Positions 10,790 to 21,747 of a stretch of DNA of 64,000 nt are shown piece by piece (the stretch's first letter is position 1; every line of letters begins with the position of its first letter). The notes beneath the pieces are model-generated. The model was given only the letters and a program-made list of their open reading frames with translations, was not told the origin of the DNA and made no database searches. Source of the stretch: Lepidodermella squamata (lineage: Eukaryota > Gastrotricha); assembly GCA_047495785.1 (NCBI GenBank), contig JBLDXI010000007.1:2914001-2978000 (forward strand), written 5' to 3'. The translations under genes and the position numbers were made by a program.

Positions 10790-11258
10790 CAACGCACTTT
10801 TTCGTATTTGTTAACGAAATTGGACAACCAACAAGTGTCAATTGATTTTGGCGAATGGCAACATTTTCACCGATCGATTTGATACATGACTATGTTGAAG
10901 CCTTTTTCCAAGCTGATCGGAGCGTTGTTTTCTGCGGCCAACTGGCAAATTTCGTATTTGTAATTCAGGCTGATTTGGCGGAATGGAGGAATGGATAACT
11001 CGTATTTTTCTTTGTAATACTGTAATAGAGAGCTGGAAAACATGCAAAAGCCGCGTGCCTAGTCCGCAGGAAATTTTTGAGAAATATGGGAAAATTAGGA
11101 AATTTTCTTTCGGGAAATTCAGCAGTTGCATGATTTTGCTTGGAAAGAGTCATTTTGGCATGGAAATGTTGCGAAATTTGAAATTTGGTTCGCAGAAATT
11201 TAGCATGTTATATGAGCTTTTTCTTGGCGACTGTGATCGGCCTGATTGACGCTTCAAA
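10790..11258 (+). pseudogene. Family A copy 3, short relic
   Basis: About 470 bp resemble 9490-10080 of copy 2 and the equivalent part of the intact gene: TTTTTCGTATTTGTTAACGA, the region around FTDRF/FADRF, FQADRS, then a jump to GLSWLRLRP-type sequence ending near TTCTTGGCGACTGTGATCGG (intact: FLATVIG). Frames are broken throughout and a central block is missing. Confidence 0.7.
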
Positions 11259-11893
11259 TTAGCTTCAAATTCAACATCAAATTAGCTGTGGGAGGAAAAC
11301 TGTTTGAAGTTGGAATCATCATCTAAATCCAACAAATTGTATACAGGATCGATAAAAAGTCTTGTCAAGCCACAACAAAAATTTGCGCCTGCCGCGTAAG
11401 AAATTAAAGAGTTTTCAGAAGTTGTGTTTTCCAAGTGCCATCAGCTGTTCAGACTTCAGACTTGAATAAAATTGAAAAATTTACTGAATAATGAGAAATC
11501 GTTTCGTATTCAATTCGCCCATATTCGACGCAAGACCGAGCCGCAAATTCGAAAATCGATCTTCTATTGCGACTGGTATTCTTTTATATTTTATTTCATG
11601 TAATTCATTGAAACTGGATCGGATTCAATTTTCAGTGTGATGAAGCGACGCCTAAAAATTATTTAAAAAACTGGGTTAATATTTTAAGAAGATTTGCGCA
11701 TTCCTACTCCTCCTCGCTTATTTTTTGTTCGATTATCACCTACTTTGTATGTTGGTTATTGCGGCTGGGCTCGAAAAGTTTTTTTACGACCTACTTCTAA
11801 GCAGAATTGTTGAACTGCTCTATAAGCAGATTAGTCAAAGAAAGACCACGCAAATTCTCTGGAATGGTTATTATGATGAAAAAAGCCTAAACA
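11259..11893. other. Spacer upstream of B2
   Basis: AT-rich, no supported gene. The 62-aa ORF at 11725-11913 has no paralogue support and overlaps the conserved promoter-like block. Confidence 0.5.
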
Positions 11894-11971
11894 GGTGGGA
11901 TAATCCGCTTTAATAACCTGATGGCTTTATAACACCGCGAAATTAGCCTGTTGGATGTAGCGCTTGAAAGT
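11894..11971 (+). promoter_or_regulatory. Conserved upstream block of ankyrin gene B2
   Basis: Counterpart of the block at 6885-6960: GTGGGATAATCCGCTTTAAT, then CCTGATGGCTT and a GTTGGATGTAGCGCTT core. Here it reads GATAA, a GATA-factor-like site. The B1 copy reads GATGA at the same position. Confidence 0.4.
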
Positions 11972-12006
11972 TGTTTTCCAAGTATCAAGAATATTCCAAG
12001 CGAAAA

Positions 12007-12567
12007 ATGACCAAGCTAGCTTTTTCCTTCCTTCTCATTTCGGGCGTATGTCTGCTCGAAAACTTGGTCTCGGCTACCAGGGAGGACGATTTTGTCGCGG
12101 CTGCTTACAAAAATGACACAGATACTGTTTCAAGAATGCTCAAACAAGGCATCAATGTCGAAGGTCGTTCAAAGGATGGCGAAACTGCGCTGCACGCCGC
12201 TGCCGCTGCGGGTAATGTTGAAATAATGGCAATGCTTATCGAAAAGGGCGCGAATATCGAGTCACGTGACCTTGAAATGTCGACCCCACTTCACAACGCC
12301 GCGTTCATGGGCCGCAATGACGCCGTTGCCCTTCTCCTAGATAAAAAGGCTAAAATTGAAGTTGCCGATAAAGAAGAATCCACCCCACTCATGAATGCGG
12401 CTTTCGCGGGGATGAAGGACACTGTTGCGTTGCTGGTTGCCCGTGGAGCCAATATTGAGGCTAAGGATAAAGAGGGATCGACGGCTCTAGCAGCAGCCTA
12501 CTACGCGAATTACATGAATGTAGTCAACTTCCTGATATCCAAAGGAGCGAAGGTTCCGAGCAGTTAA
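12007..12567 (+). CDS. Family B: secreted ankyrin-repeat protein, copy 2
   Basis: 186 aa, the same length as copy 1, with no indels apparent. Start MTKLAFSFLLISGVCLLENL gives a signal peptide ending near VSA, and an upstream in-frame ATG at 11971 would bury it. Ankyrin repeats include ETALHAAAAAGNVEIMAMLI, TPLHNAAFMGRNDAVALLL, STPLMNAAFAGMKDTVALLV and STALAAAYYANYMNVVNFL. This copy has more consensus ankyrin residues than copy 1 (LHAAAA against LNAAAA), so it may be closer to the ancestral form. Both copies keep an open frame, so purifying selection is plausible. Confidence 0.85.
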   Translation: MTKLAFSFLLISGVCLLENLVSATREDDFVAAAYKNDTDTVSRMLKQGINVEGRSKDGETALHAAAAAGNVEIMAMLIEKGANIESRDLEMSTPLHNAAFMGRNDAVALLLDKKAKIEVADKEESTPLMNAAFAGMKDTVALLVARGANIEAKDKEGSTALAAAYYANYMNVVNFLISKGAKVPSS

Positions 12568-14529
12568 CAGTGACACAGAGCATGGACAGCTTGAGTTGAC
12601 TTTGTCATGCCATATCTTGAAACATTGAACCTTGAAACTATAACTGACTACTATTAAATTCCTTATTTCTGACCAATGCTGATGTTGTTGTGGTGTTAGA
12701 TGCAGAACTTGACTGGATTTTGGCAATTTTCTAAAGTATTTGTTTACCGATCGACCTTATGTTTAAGAATTGTTCTGAATTTACAGTAGCCGATACAAAT
12801 TCGGCAACGCTAAGGTGAATCGAAGGCCATTAGAGCAATGCTTGATTTTTCAGAAATTTGTAAGCAGTGCAACTCGAATTGTGGATTCTCATTTTTCGGC
12901 CTGAGAATGAGATCGGGATGGATACGTAACCCGTTCACGCAACTCCGCACTATAACCGCGCATGTTGAATACGCCGCCTTAAAAAAAAGAAAGCACCTTT
13001 TTTAACTATTCACTTTTGGGCGACAGATTTTGCTTATCCGATTTCCTAAGCTCTCTCCGTTAAAAAAAATAGATATCCGATTATTTATTTTTGCAGGAAT
13101 TTCAGGTAACAAAAAATGGGCGGTAATTTTTTACGACATTAAATAGAGACTGCGTCCGAATGACTTTTGCCTGAATTTGTTTCAACGAAATTTCAATATA
13201 CCTCCGCCAAGCCGAGCAAAACGCATGTTGATCGATAATTTTAAGAAATTCAATTAATTCAGTGATTTCGTGAAAATTTTCCTTTTCGTGGGTTTCATGC
13301 CATTAAAAAAATTTCAATACTCCGTCGAGAATAATAATTAGCGCCATTCTTGTAAATTCACTTGATGTAAACTGTATGCTAGTCTCCTGGCTGTGAACAC
13401 GGCCGCGCGATCGCGATCTCGTCGCGGTTTCTCGCTGCATCACTCGTCACGCACCGTAACCTGCTGTGTAACCGGCTACCGACTTAATTACCAACTCCAA
13501 GCGGAAATGGTGCACTTGAGACTATGTGAAATGGTTGAAGCCGCTCACTTATAAACATTAGTCTCAAGACATTAGTGCCGCCCGTAATGATTTTGCCAGG
13601 CCGCGCATTCTTAATAATATTGCGCGCACTCGAATGCTACTAAAGAGCAAGAGAAAGAGCCGGCGAAATTTTCAACGTATTTCGACTTTCGACTGCGCGC
13701 ATCAACATCAAGAGCCCTTTCAAGATTTCTTGGAGGATTTCATGTATCAAATTATAAATAATAAACATAATGATATATGCTATTGAATAAATCGCCGGTA
13801 TTTTCGCTGCTTTTCATGCGCATGACAGTTTGAGGAACTCGCGCTAAATTCTAACCGGTAAAACTCTATTTCTTATATTTCTTTTTCCGACTCTTTGATT
13901 ATCTAGTCCCATTTTTCATCTTCGGTCGGAAAATTTGGAAACAATTTTTCAGCATATAACCTATCGATTTTGTTCATTTCGAAGAAATATTTTAAATGGG
14001 TGTGAATTTTTTCATTCGACAACCGAAAATGTGACTAAAATCGTCCGACATGAAAATATCGATTTTCTCGATTTTTCCGTGAGGACGTGCTCTTTTTAAG
14101 CACCTAATGTTGGCACCCTGAACCGGAATAATTTTATGGTGAAAGAGTTATGGCGATCTGAGTAGTCATTTTTTACTATATTTTTTTAAATATCAAAGGA
14201 AAGTCGGCAGGTTTTAGTCGGATAAAAAAAGATTTGGTCGGATGACAAAAGTACGACTGAGTTGATTAATTAATTAATCTAATTAAACTAATTGATGCCG
14301 ATATGACCTTAATTTTGCCTTAATCACCTGAGCAATTTTTTTATTTTTTTTTCGATATAATTAGCCTAAAGAGCTGCGAAATGAGTTGAACATTTATTTT
14401 AATAATTTTCCAAAAAATTTAAATTGGAAGAAGGCCATTCATCTTCCCCCTTAACATGAAAAAAATTAGGAAGATATTTGCAAACCATAATTGTGGAATT
14501 TGCTTTTTTTAGAAAATTAGTACTTTTAA
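12568..14529. other. 2-kb intergenic region before the C cluster
   Basis: No supported gene. The block 13390-13480 is unusually GC/CpG-rich. The stretch CAGGAATTTCAGGTAA at 13095 recurs near 19151, and the block around CCCATTTTTCATCTTCGG at 13909 recurs near 16970 and 19757. These are shared upstream sequences of the C genes, showing that their 5' flanks were duplicated with them. An acceptor-like TTTTTTTAG at 14504-14512 precedes C1. Confidence 0.6.
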
Positions 14530-15726
14530 ATGGCTGATATAATATCTGACACGGCAATATCCGCAACGATTTCACTGTGGCTGAAAGCCGGCCATTCGAC
14601 CGCGGAGCTTCACGCGATTCTCGAGCGATTCGCGAAACAAGGCGAGGCGGCTAAAATCGCAACGATCCTGGAATCAACGTACCAAATTCTCGACCTGGAA
14701 GTTGGATTATCTGTCCTGCGAAATTTCCGCTATAATGAGCACAATTTTCCGGATATCGTGAGAATCATCCAAAACGGCTGGCTGCCGGTCGATTACCCGA
14801 CCGGTCGCCGCGGCACCTCGCCGTTAATTCACATCCTGAATACCATAACTGACTATGACTACGGAGCGGGATTCAAATTTAAGATGGCTGCGTTGTTGAT
14901 CAAAAATGGAGCTAATTTGCTGGCACAAGGTCGTCTCTACGGCACCTTTTTCCGACGCGACGAATCGGACGACGTGGCAGCGTACGTCAATAAGAGTTAC
15001 GGTTGTAGTTTCCCAATTTATTACCCGATTCATTTCCTGGCGAAATTTTGGGAGTTCGGCTACGATTTAGCTAGCCTCATGATTTCATCCACACCGCCCG
15101 AGTGTTTATTGATCGATTTCGAAAAAGGATCGATTTTCTCACCGCTCTGGTTTGCATTTCAAGAACTTTCAACATTTCGCTACCAGCAATTCAGCAAGCA
15201 GAGTCCGCAAGGCCGAATTCGACTCGGCGAGAATGTTGCCTATGCAAAAATGGTCCAATGCGTTATTTTGCCTCTGTTGCGAGCCGGCTGTACCTTTTAC
15301 CCCGACCCGTTAATCGACATTATTATCGCGAATTTTTTCTCCTTTTTCCCGTTTTCGAAGCAAATTTGCGCTCGTATTTGGGATCGCGAGTCGATTTGCC
15401 TTGAGTTGTTGATTGAAGCGAGGCGGAAATCTGGCTTAACTGCTGTTGCCAAAATCACCGAAAACGTTCCCGCGTTTAATAAGGGATGCAACGACGGTTT
15501 TGTGGCGGACATCCGCGCCATGTACCCTCTGCGGCTTCAAAACATCGCGAGGATGGCTATTTTGGCCCAGCTACCTATCGGCCTGACGCAGCGGCAAGAA
15601 TCGATTCGGGAACTGGGTCTGCCGGATGATTTGACGAGCTTTTTGAATTTCGATGAATTCAACGTTCCCACACAGCGGCTGGTGAGGATGACCTGCAGAG
15701 ATGTGGATAACTTTATTTTCCGCTGA
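14530..15726 (+). CDS. Family C1: ankyrin-like/SOCS-box-like protein
   Basis: 398 aa, intronless. N-terminal helical region (HSTAELHAILERFAKQGEAA), then an ankyrin-like unit (TSPLIHIL...AALLIKNGANLLAQG, about residues 97-138). A second helical part contains RIRLGENVAYAKMVQCVILP followed by LLRAGCTFYPDP. The SOCS-box-like module at about residues 335-376 runs YPLRLQNIARMAILAQLP then LGLPDDLTSFLNF, followed by a short tail ending FIFR. By analogy with ASB proteins the module would bind Elongin BC and Cullin-5 and the repeats would bind a substrate. That is inference. The start follows a TTTTTTTAG acceptor by 17 nt. An AATAAA poly(A) signal lies at 15944-15949. Confidence 0.8.
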   Translation: MADIISDTAISATISLWLKAGHSTAELHAILERFAKQGEAAKIATILESTYQILDLEVGLSVLRNFRYNEHNFPDIVRIIQNGWLPVDYPTGRRGTSPLIHILNTITDYDYGAGFKFKMAALLIKNGANLLAQGRLYGTFFRRDESDDVAAYVNKSYGCSFPIYYPIHFLAKFWEFGYDLASLMISSTPPECLLIDFEKGSIFSPLWFAFQELSTFRYQQFSKQSPQGRIRLGENVAYAKMVQCVILPLLRAGCTFYPDPLIDIIIANFFSFFPFSKQICARIWDRESICLELLIEARRKSGLTAVAKITENVPAFNKGCNDGFVADIRAMYPLRLQNIARMAILAQLPIGLTQRQESIRELGLPDDLTSFLNFDEFNVPTQRLVRMTCRDVDNFIFR

Positions 15727-17291
15727 AATCAATGGGAGCTTCGACATTGTCGACGAGGACATTTTCATCGTGGTTTATTCTATCTGCTTTATCTGTGCTT
15801 TATTTAGCTTTGTTCTGCTTTATTCTATCTTCTTTTAGCATTATTTTTTTTTAACAAAAAATGGTGAATAGATAATAAAAATATTGCGGCGGCGTTTGTT
15901 GTTTATGTAACATCAATATCACTAGCCTTCATTTTACTTGATTAATAAAACGCTTTTTAAGCCATTTTTAGACGGAATTTATTCGATTTTGCGTTTTGCG
16001 ATAGATGTTGTGCGGTCAGTTCACTGCTAAATTTTGGACTCGAAGAACAACAACCAAAATAGCTTCCAGCGGAGCCAAATTTGTATTTTGCTGAACCGAT
16101 GTCGAAATATGCGAAGATTCTTTTTGTGAATAATTTTACGAGCGAACTTGTAGGGAATGTTAAGCTGAATTTACTGGTGGTTATTTTTGAATTCTTGTTG
16201 TCAATGCTGACCCGCAAGAAATATCCGAAAGGTGATTTCAGGCCACTAGAAAATTCTGAAATTTTGTTCCGCTAAAAGGACGACCCATTTACAACCAGTC
16301 AGAACTTGGTGGAAAGTTGATCATTCAGGGTGGGTAATTTTGAAGTCGTTTCCCGTTTCCAAAAATTTTCAAATTTTCCAAGTTCCAAGCTTCGCAATTT
16401 TAGAGGAACAAATTTTCTATCGAAAATTTTGATTTTGGGTTTTAAAGCGTAATTTGATTTTTTTAATATCCCGAATACTACTGAGAATTACGAAGTTTTC
16501 TAGTACTATTTGCGACCGAGCAAACAGACTCGCTCCAATCGCCCCGTCGTCGACCGGAACATCGAAGACTCACAATTAAAATTTATATTGAAATTTTATG
16601 AAATAGACGTTCGACCCGGCCAACAAATTTTCGCCCGATATTCTAAACGTTAAAATTAGTGAGTTTCACATCAAATTATCATACTAGATAAAATCTTCTA
16701 TTGCATAAATTATAACTACCTGATATCTAGTTGAATAAGTTTAGCAACATTTTGAGCCCATTTGGCCCCTTGAAAGTTGCACTGTGCTGGCGGCCACGGG
16801 CCGCTAACTTATATGATAATATATTATGACATTTTTATTACATTTATTTATTTTACATTTTTTATGACATTTTTGTGACATTTACGGCCGCATGCATACG
16901 TATTAATAATTGTAAATTCTTAGCTTGAACTCGATTATAAAATTTGTATGAAGGTCCTTTTGATTATTGAGCCCCATATTTCGTCGTCAGAAGCATATTC
17001 GGAAGCAATGTTTCAACATAATTTATTGTACTGTCAAATTATTCAATTCAATTTTTGAAGAAATTTATTTGAATTATTTGAATTTTATTTATTTTATTTA
17101 TTTGAATTATGAAGAAATTTATTGCGACTCGACCCGAATTTTATTTGATCCCCTTCGCAATTTGAAAAAAAATCCGATATTATTTGCATCAAGAGCTGTA
17201 AAACAGCTTTAATCAGACGAAATATTCCATTTCCATCGCAAAACGAAATCATGGGATCTATGTGGTTTTGTTTAGATTTTCCTTTATTTTA
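15727..17291. other. Spacer between C1 and C2
   Basis: 3'-UTR of C1, then non-coding DNA. The segment about 16370-16560 is homologous to 23310-23500 after C3 (TTTCCAAGTTCCAAG, GATTTTGGGTT, then an ACAGACT...CCAATC core), so downstream flanks were co-duplicated. The region 16760-17000 resembles 19590-19800. ORFs at 16081 and 16967 are low-complexity or flank sequence without support. Confidence 0.55.
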
Positions 17292-18482
17292 ATGTCTGTC
17301 ATTTCTGACACGACAATATCCGCAGCGATTTCCGCATCGCTGAAAGCCGGCCATTCGACCGCGGAACTTCACGCGATTCTCGAGCAATACGCGAAGCAAG
17401 GCGAAGCGGCTAAAATCGCAACGATCCTGGAATTAACGTACCAAATTCTCGACCTGGAAGTTGGATTATCTGTCCTGCGAAATTTCCGCTATAATGAGCA
17501 CAATTTTCCGGATATCGTGAGAATCATCCGGAATGGCTGGCTACCGGTCGATTATCCGACCAATCGCTGCGGTATCTCACCGTTACTCCACATGCTGAAC
17601 TCCATCGCTGAAGTTGATCATGGAACGGGCATCAAATTTAAGGTGGCTGCGTTGCTGATCAAAAATGGAGCTAATTTGCTGGCAGAAGTTTCACTCCCCT
17701 CCGCCATGTTTCTACCTGACGAAGTGAGAAAAATGAAGCCGTACGTCCAGGATTGGTTGACGCTGGACCGTTCAATCTATTATCCGATTCATTTCCTGCC
17801 AAAGTATTGGGAATTCGGCCACGATATAGCTAGCCTCATGGTTTCATTCACCCCAACCGAGTGTTTTCTGGTCGATTTCAATAAGGGAATCATTTTCTCC
17901 CCGCTCTGGTTTGCATTTCTAGAATTTGCGAAATTTCGCTTCAAGCAATTCAGCCACCTGAGTCCGAGAGGTCGTGTTCGACTCGGCGAGAATGTTGCCT
18001 ATGCTAAAATGGTGCAATATGGCTTTGTACCTCTGTTACGAGCTGGCTGCCCTTTGCACCCCGACCCGCTAGTCGACGTGATGATGGTGGATATGTTGAT
18101 GTTTTTGCCGGTTGCTAAGGAAATCTGCGCTCGTGTTTGGGATCGGCAGTCAATTTTTCTCGAGTTGCTGATTATAGCCAGGCGCAAATCTGGCGTCAGC
18201 GTTGCCGAAATTCCTGTGAATATACACGCAAGTCTTACGAGATATCGCGACTGTTTTGTGGCAGACATCCGCGCCATGTACCCTCTGCGTCTTCAAAACA
18301 TCGCGAGGATGGCGGTTTTGGACCAGCTACCGATCGGCCTGACGCAGCGGCAAGAATCGATTCGAAGACTAGATCTTCCGGATAGTTTGACGAGCTTTTT
18401 GAATTTCGATGAATTCAACGTTCCCACGCAACGGCTGGTGAGAATGACCCGCAGAGATGTCGACAACTTTATCTTCCGCTGA
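17292..18482 (+). CDS. Family C2: ankyrin-like/SOCS-box-like protein
   Basis: 396 aa from the ATG at 17292 (MSVISDTTISAAISASLKAG). The upstream in-frame ATG at 17262 would add a stretch absent in C1 and C3 and lies in the probable acceptor leader (GTTTAG near 17271). Same architecture as C1: ankyrin-like SPLLHMLNSI...AALLIKNGANLLAE, then NVAYAKMVQYGFVPLLRAGC, then SOCS-box-like YPLRLQNIARMAVLDQLP with LDLPDSLTSFLNF. Poly(A) signal AATAAA at 18656-18661. The middle third differs most from C1 and C3, while both ends are nearly identical. That pattern could mean gene conversion at the ends or diversifying change in the middle. Confidence 0.8.
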   Translation: MSVISDTTISAAISASLKAGHSTAELHAILEQYAKQGEAAKIATILELTYQILDLEVGLSVLRNFRYNEHNFPDIVRIIRNGWLPVDYPTNRCGISPLLHMLNSIAEVDHGTGIKFKVAALLIKNGANLLAEVSLPSAMFLPDEVRKMKPYVQDWLTLDRSIYYPIHFLPKYWEFGHDIASLMVSFTPTECFLVDFNKGIIFSPLWFAFLEFAKFRFKQFSHLSPRGRVRLGENVAYAKMVQYGFVPLLRAGCPLHPDPLVDVMMVDMLMFLPVAKEICARVWDRQSIFLELLIIARRKSGVSVAEIPVNIHASLTRYRDCFVADIRAMYPLRLQNIARMAVLDQLPIGLTQRQESIRRLDLPDSLTSFLNFDEFNVPTQRLVRMTRRDVDNFIFR

Positions 18483-19924
18483 AATTCGGTATGATAGCTC
18501 TGTGAATGAAATGTTCTTCGCAGAAAAATTATGTATCTCTTCGTTCTTGTTTTATCAACATTTTTTATTTTTTTACGTTTAGCTTTTAGCTTATTATAGG
18601 CATTTCGGATGAAATATCAATCTAACCGGTCTTCATTTTATTCCATGAATTTTGTAATAAAACGGTTTTGAGCCATTTTTTTGGTTTGGCGTTTTGTGAT
18701 GTTCTGCGATCAGTCAGCCGCTAACTTTCGGACTTATTTAGGTATTTATTCAACGAGCATGATATCCAAGAACTCTGCACAGAGTAGTCAGAGTGCCGTG
18801 ATAGTTTCTGTTCCGTTCAGGTTTCAGGTTCAGCGCGTGATGATGAAGATAAACAATCATAGTCTGAACTTGGCAGAGATCTTTGGAAAAATAAATTTGA
18901 TCTGAGCAAATTTCTTTAACTCGCTTTTCTAACGAGTCATTTTTACATATAATTAAATAATAATTTTCGCATAACTTGAATTGATCGAATTTATTTTTTA
19001 ATTGAAAACAAAGATTTCCGAAACGAAGTGATGCAAACTATTTTTTTTAGTGAAATCTTTCTTACCTAATATCACATCTATCGGGCGACATTTTTTCATC
19101 AACAATTAAGCAATTAAGCTCTCAGTAATCAGAAAACGGTTGGGTTTCACAGGAATTTCAGGTAAAAATTTCGGCTATTTTTATTGATTTCTTCCAAAAA
19201 ATCCGCAATAAGATCCGCAATTTTTTTTTGAATTTTGAAATTCGCTGACTACTGAAAACTCACAATGCTACCAGAAGGTAGAATTTTCTCCGTTCAAAAT
19301 CCGTTCAAAATTTAGCACGCGCGGGAGTCTTACTTAATTCCATTTTGTAAGCATGATGCCATTTTTTATGAAAATTCAAAAATCGTCAAAAATCAGGTGA
19401 AATTCGTCAAATCGCCAAAATTTGAGATAAATCGGAAATAACCTACACCCTTTGTATGACTCAGTAAAAAATTACAAAATTTCGGTTCAAATTATTTCAA
19501 CTATCAATTTTGCGGTCCATTTAATGTTTATCAACGTTCTCACATCTAACAAATCCTAATACTTTTTAGGGGGTTAATACCTGACAATATTTTTTAGCCC
19601 ATTTGGTCCCCTGAAAATTGCAGCGAACCGGCGGACCGCTGACTTTTATGGCATTTAACAGCACTTACGACCGCATACCTGCGAATAATTCTAAATTCTG
19701 ACCTTGAGCCTTGAACTCTATTATATTTCTGTGACGGCATCTTCGATTATTGAGTCTCATTTTTCATCTTCGGCCTTGGAAATTCGAATGCAATTTTTCA
19801 AAATATAATCTATGGGACGATCGAATTTTTTTTCGTTTCAGCTACTTATTTTTGAAGGGTCTTACTTTTAGTGGAACCGTATTTTGGAATTATTTATGGG
19901 CCTAAAATCACTATAGAATTCATA
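18483..19924. other. Spacer between C2 and a mariner-like element
   Basis: 3'-UTR of C2, then AT-rich duplicated upstream flank of the C family (shared blocks near 19081-19180 and 19590-19830). No supported gene. Confidence 0.5.
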
Positions 19925-21045
19925 CAGTGTGTCCGTCAAATAATATGAGGTTATTTATAGTCCAAAAGCAACAGCAAGCGTGGCGCGTGCCAGATCTGGC
20001 GTCTCATTTTTTTCATGAGATGCAAAAAATAATACGTCAATGAAATCGAAAGCTTTATTTACTACTGCTAGTTAAAATTTGTATGCATCAGCTAGTGTTG
20101 ATGATTAAACTTTCTTCGTCTTAATTCTTTCAGGTGATAGAGAAGGTGATGTTCTGACCATCAGGAATGCTAATATTTTCCTCTTAACAAGCCGCGCCTT
20201 TAAAAATTATCTTAATTATCAGGTTCATCTCCGTCATCACCATCTTCTCCCTGAGCCGTTTCAGTTTTTTGTTTTGCAAGGGCCATTTTGAATTCGGCCA
20301 TGGCCAGTTTTACAAACCGCTTTTTTGGAATCGGGTTTCCCCTTTTTCGCTTACATCGACTTGCCCATCGACTTGGGTCTTCAACAGCCGCGGGACATTT
20401 TCTAAATTTTTTCGTAATCTTACATGTCTAATTTAATAACTGCCGTTGAAGCATAAAATGCAACAAAAGCAACAAATGCAACAAATGCAATGAAAGCAAC
20501 TAAAGCAGTTTCCATTACGACCTGGTAATCTGTTTGAAATAAGTTCCGCGTTTTGAAATAAAGGGGTAATGTCGCTTTCGCCAATTTGTGTAGCATCCGG
20601 GGCGCTATCGGCTAACCGTTATATACGTGAATTTCACATACCCGCAAGAATACGTCCAATGGCTAGTACAAACAGTTTTAACTGAATTGGATAAGAAAAT
20701 TTGCTATTTAAATGGTTATATTTTTTCCAGATATTAGGTTGACATTGTTGCGCGTTTGATCTTATTGCATGAATATTCAGGGCAACTCGTTGTCCCCAAA
20801 ACTTTAGCAATGTACAAAGCTTGCAGGTGAAAATCCCGAAGCTAATGCTTTCGTTCCGAAGAATGTTCTTTATCTTGATTAAATAATACAAATTTTGGCG
20901 GAGCAATAATTGATAGTTTTCCAGCAATGAACAACAATAGCTGTACTATCATTCAGTGCTGCGTTTTTTTTGCCTCGTGCACGACTCGTGAACAGGCGCA
21001 ATTAAAATGTTATATATAGGCTCATATTATTTGACGGACACACTA
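19925..21045. mobile_element. mariner/Tc1-like element, degraded
   Basis: Inverted ends: CAGTGTGTCCGTCAAATAAT from 19925, preceded by TA, and the complement ATTATTTGACGGACACACTA ending near 21045. The right terminus differs by one or two bases, so its exact edge is uncertain. Length is about 1.1 kb. There is no intact transposase. A minus-strand reading frame lies inside (next entry). It is inserted in the duplicated upstream flank of the C genes. Confidence 0.65.
20212..20425 (-). pseudogene. Possible coding remnant inside the mariner-like element
   Basis: Read on the minus strand, a frame of about 70 codons without a start codon ends at the TAA complementary to 20212-20214. It is rich in basic residues (CKRKRGNPIPKKRFVKLAMA) and finishes with a strongly acidic tail (GEDGDDGDEPDN). 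The biased composition looks coding rather than random, but I recognise no family. It could be the C-terminal exon of a captured gene or of the element's own protein. Confidence 0.3.
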
Positions 21046-21142
21046 CTGCCTGAATTTCGTAAAAATATTCGAAAGCGACCTTTGGGTTTTATCTTGATTT
21101 GGTTCCGCTGTAAGATAATCTGCTTATTTAATTATGACTTAA

Positions 21143-21330
21143 CCCTTTCACGGCGGAAAGGACGAATTCGGAATTTCAACTTACGTAATTCACAGTTCAA
21201 TCAATTCATCAATTCAACGATTTTTTCTATCCCAATTGGCAGAATACTACTTTCGGATGTTGCCTACAAGAATCTGAAACTCAAATTTTATTATCACTTC
21301 CCTTCTCGGAATACGATTATTTTTAACATT
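21143..21330 (+). mobile_element. Truncated copy of the CCCTTTCA piggyBac-like MITE
   Basis: TTAA then CCCTTTCACGGCGGAAAGGA at 21143, the same end as elements at 43787 and 63086. About 100 bp further on there is sequence resembling their interior (TTCGGATGTTGCCTACAAG). No matching right end was found. Confidence 0.6.
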
Positions 21331-21747
21331 TCAAACCGATGCACGTTTTCTTATTTTTTTTCAATCGAGTAAAACAATGTCTTGGGTATTTCTCCTATCT
21401 GACTATCTGACTTCACAGGCGTGCCCGGCAGGGTCCAATTGACTACCCATTTCGTTCTTTTTAAATTCCTTGGAAAACTGACAGCACAATAGCTAGGCTG
21501 GCGATGAATTCATCCGGAAGAATCTATTTTTGAAAAAATAACTGGATTGAAAATTTTAGTGAAATTGGAAACCCATGTGAAATATGCGCATCAGTCCCGC
21601 ATAGCATACGGTTGCCGATTTTCCGATTCCTTTCTTAATTTCTTAATTTGCGGATTTGCGGATTCATGTTTTCCACAATGCGAAATTTAAAATTTGCTAA
21701 CAATAATCCTGGTATCTGTGTTTTTTTCAAGATTTTTAGTATTTTTA

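Noticed and set aside
16967-17212. 81-aa ORF rich in Y, F, I and N
   Set aside because: AT-rich low-complexity flank (TTTATTTATTT), part of the duplicated upstream region of the C genes.
20634-20927. 97-aa minus-strand ORF inside the mariner-like element
   Set aside because: No transposase motifs and no paralogue; AT-rich chance frame.
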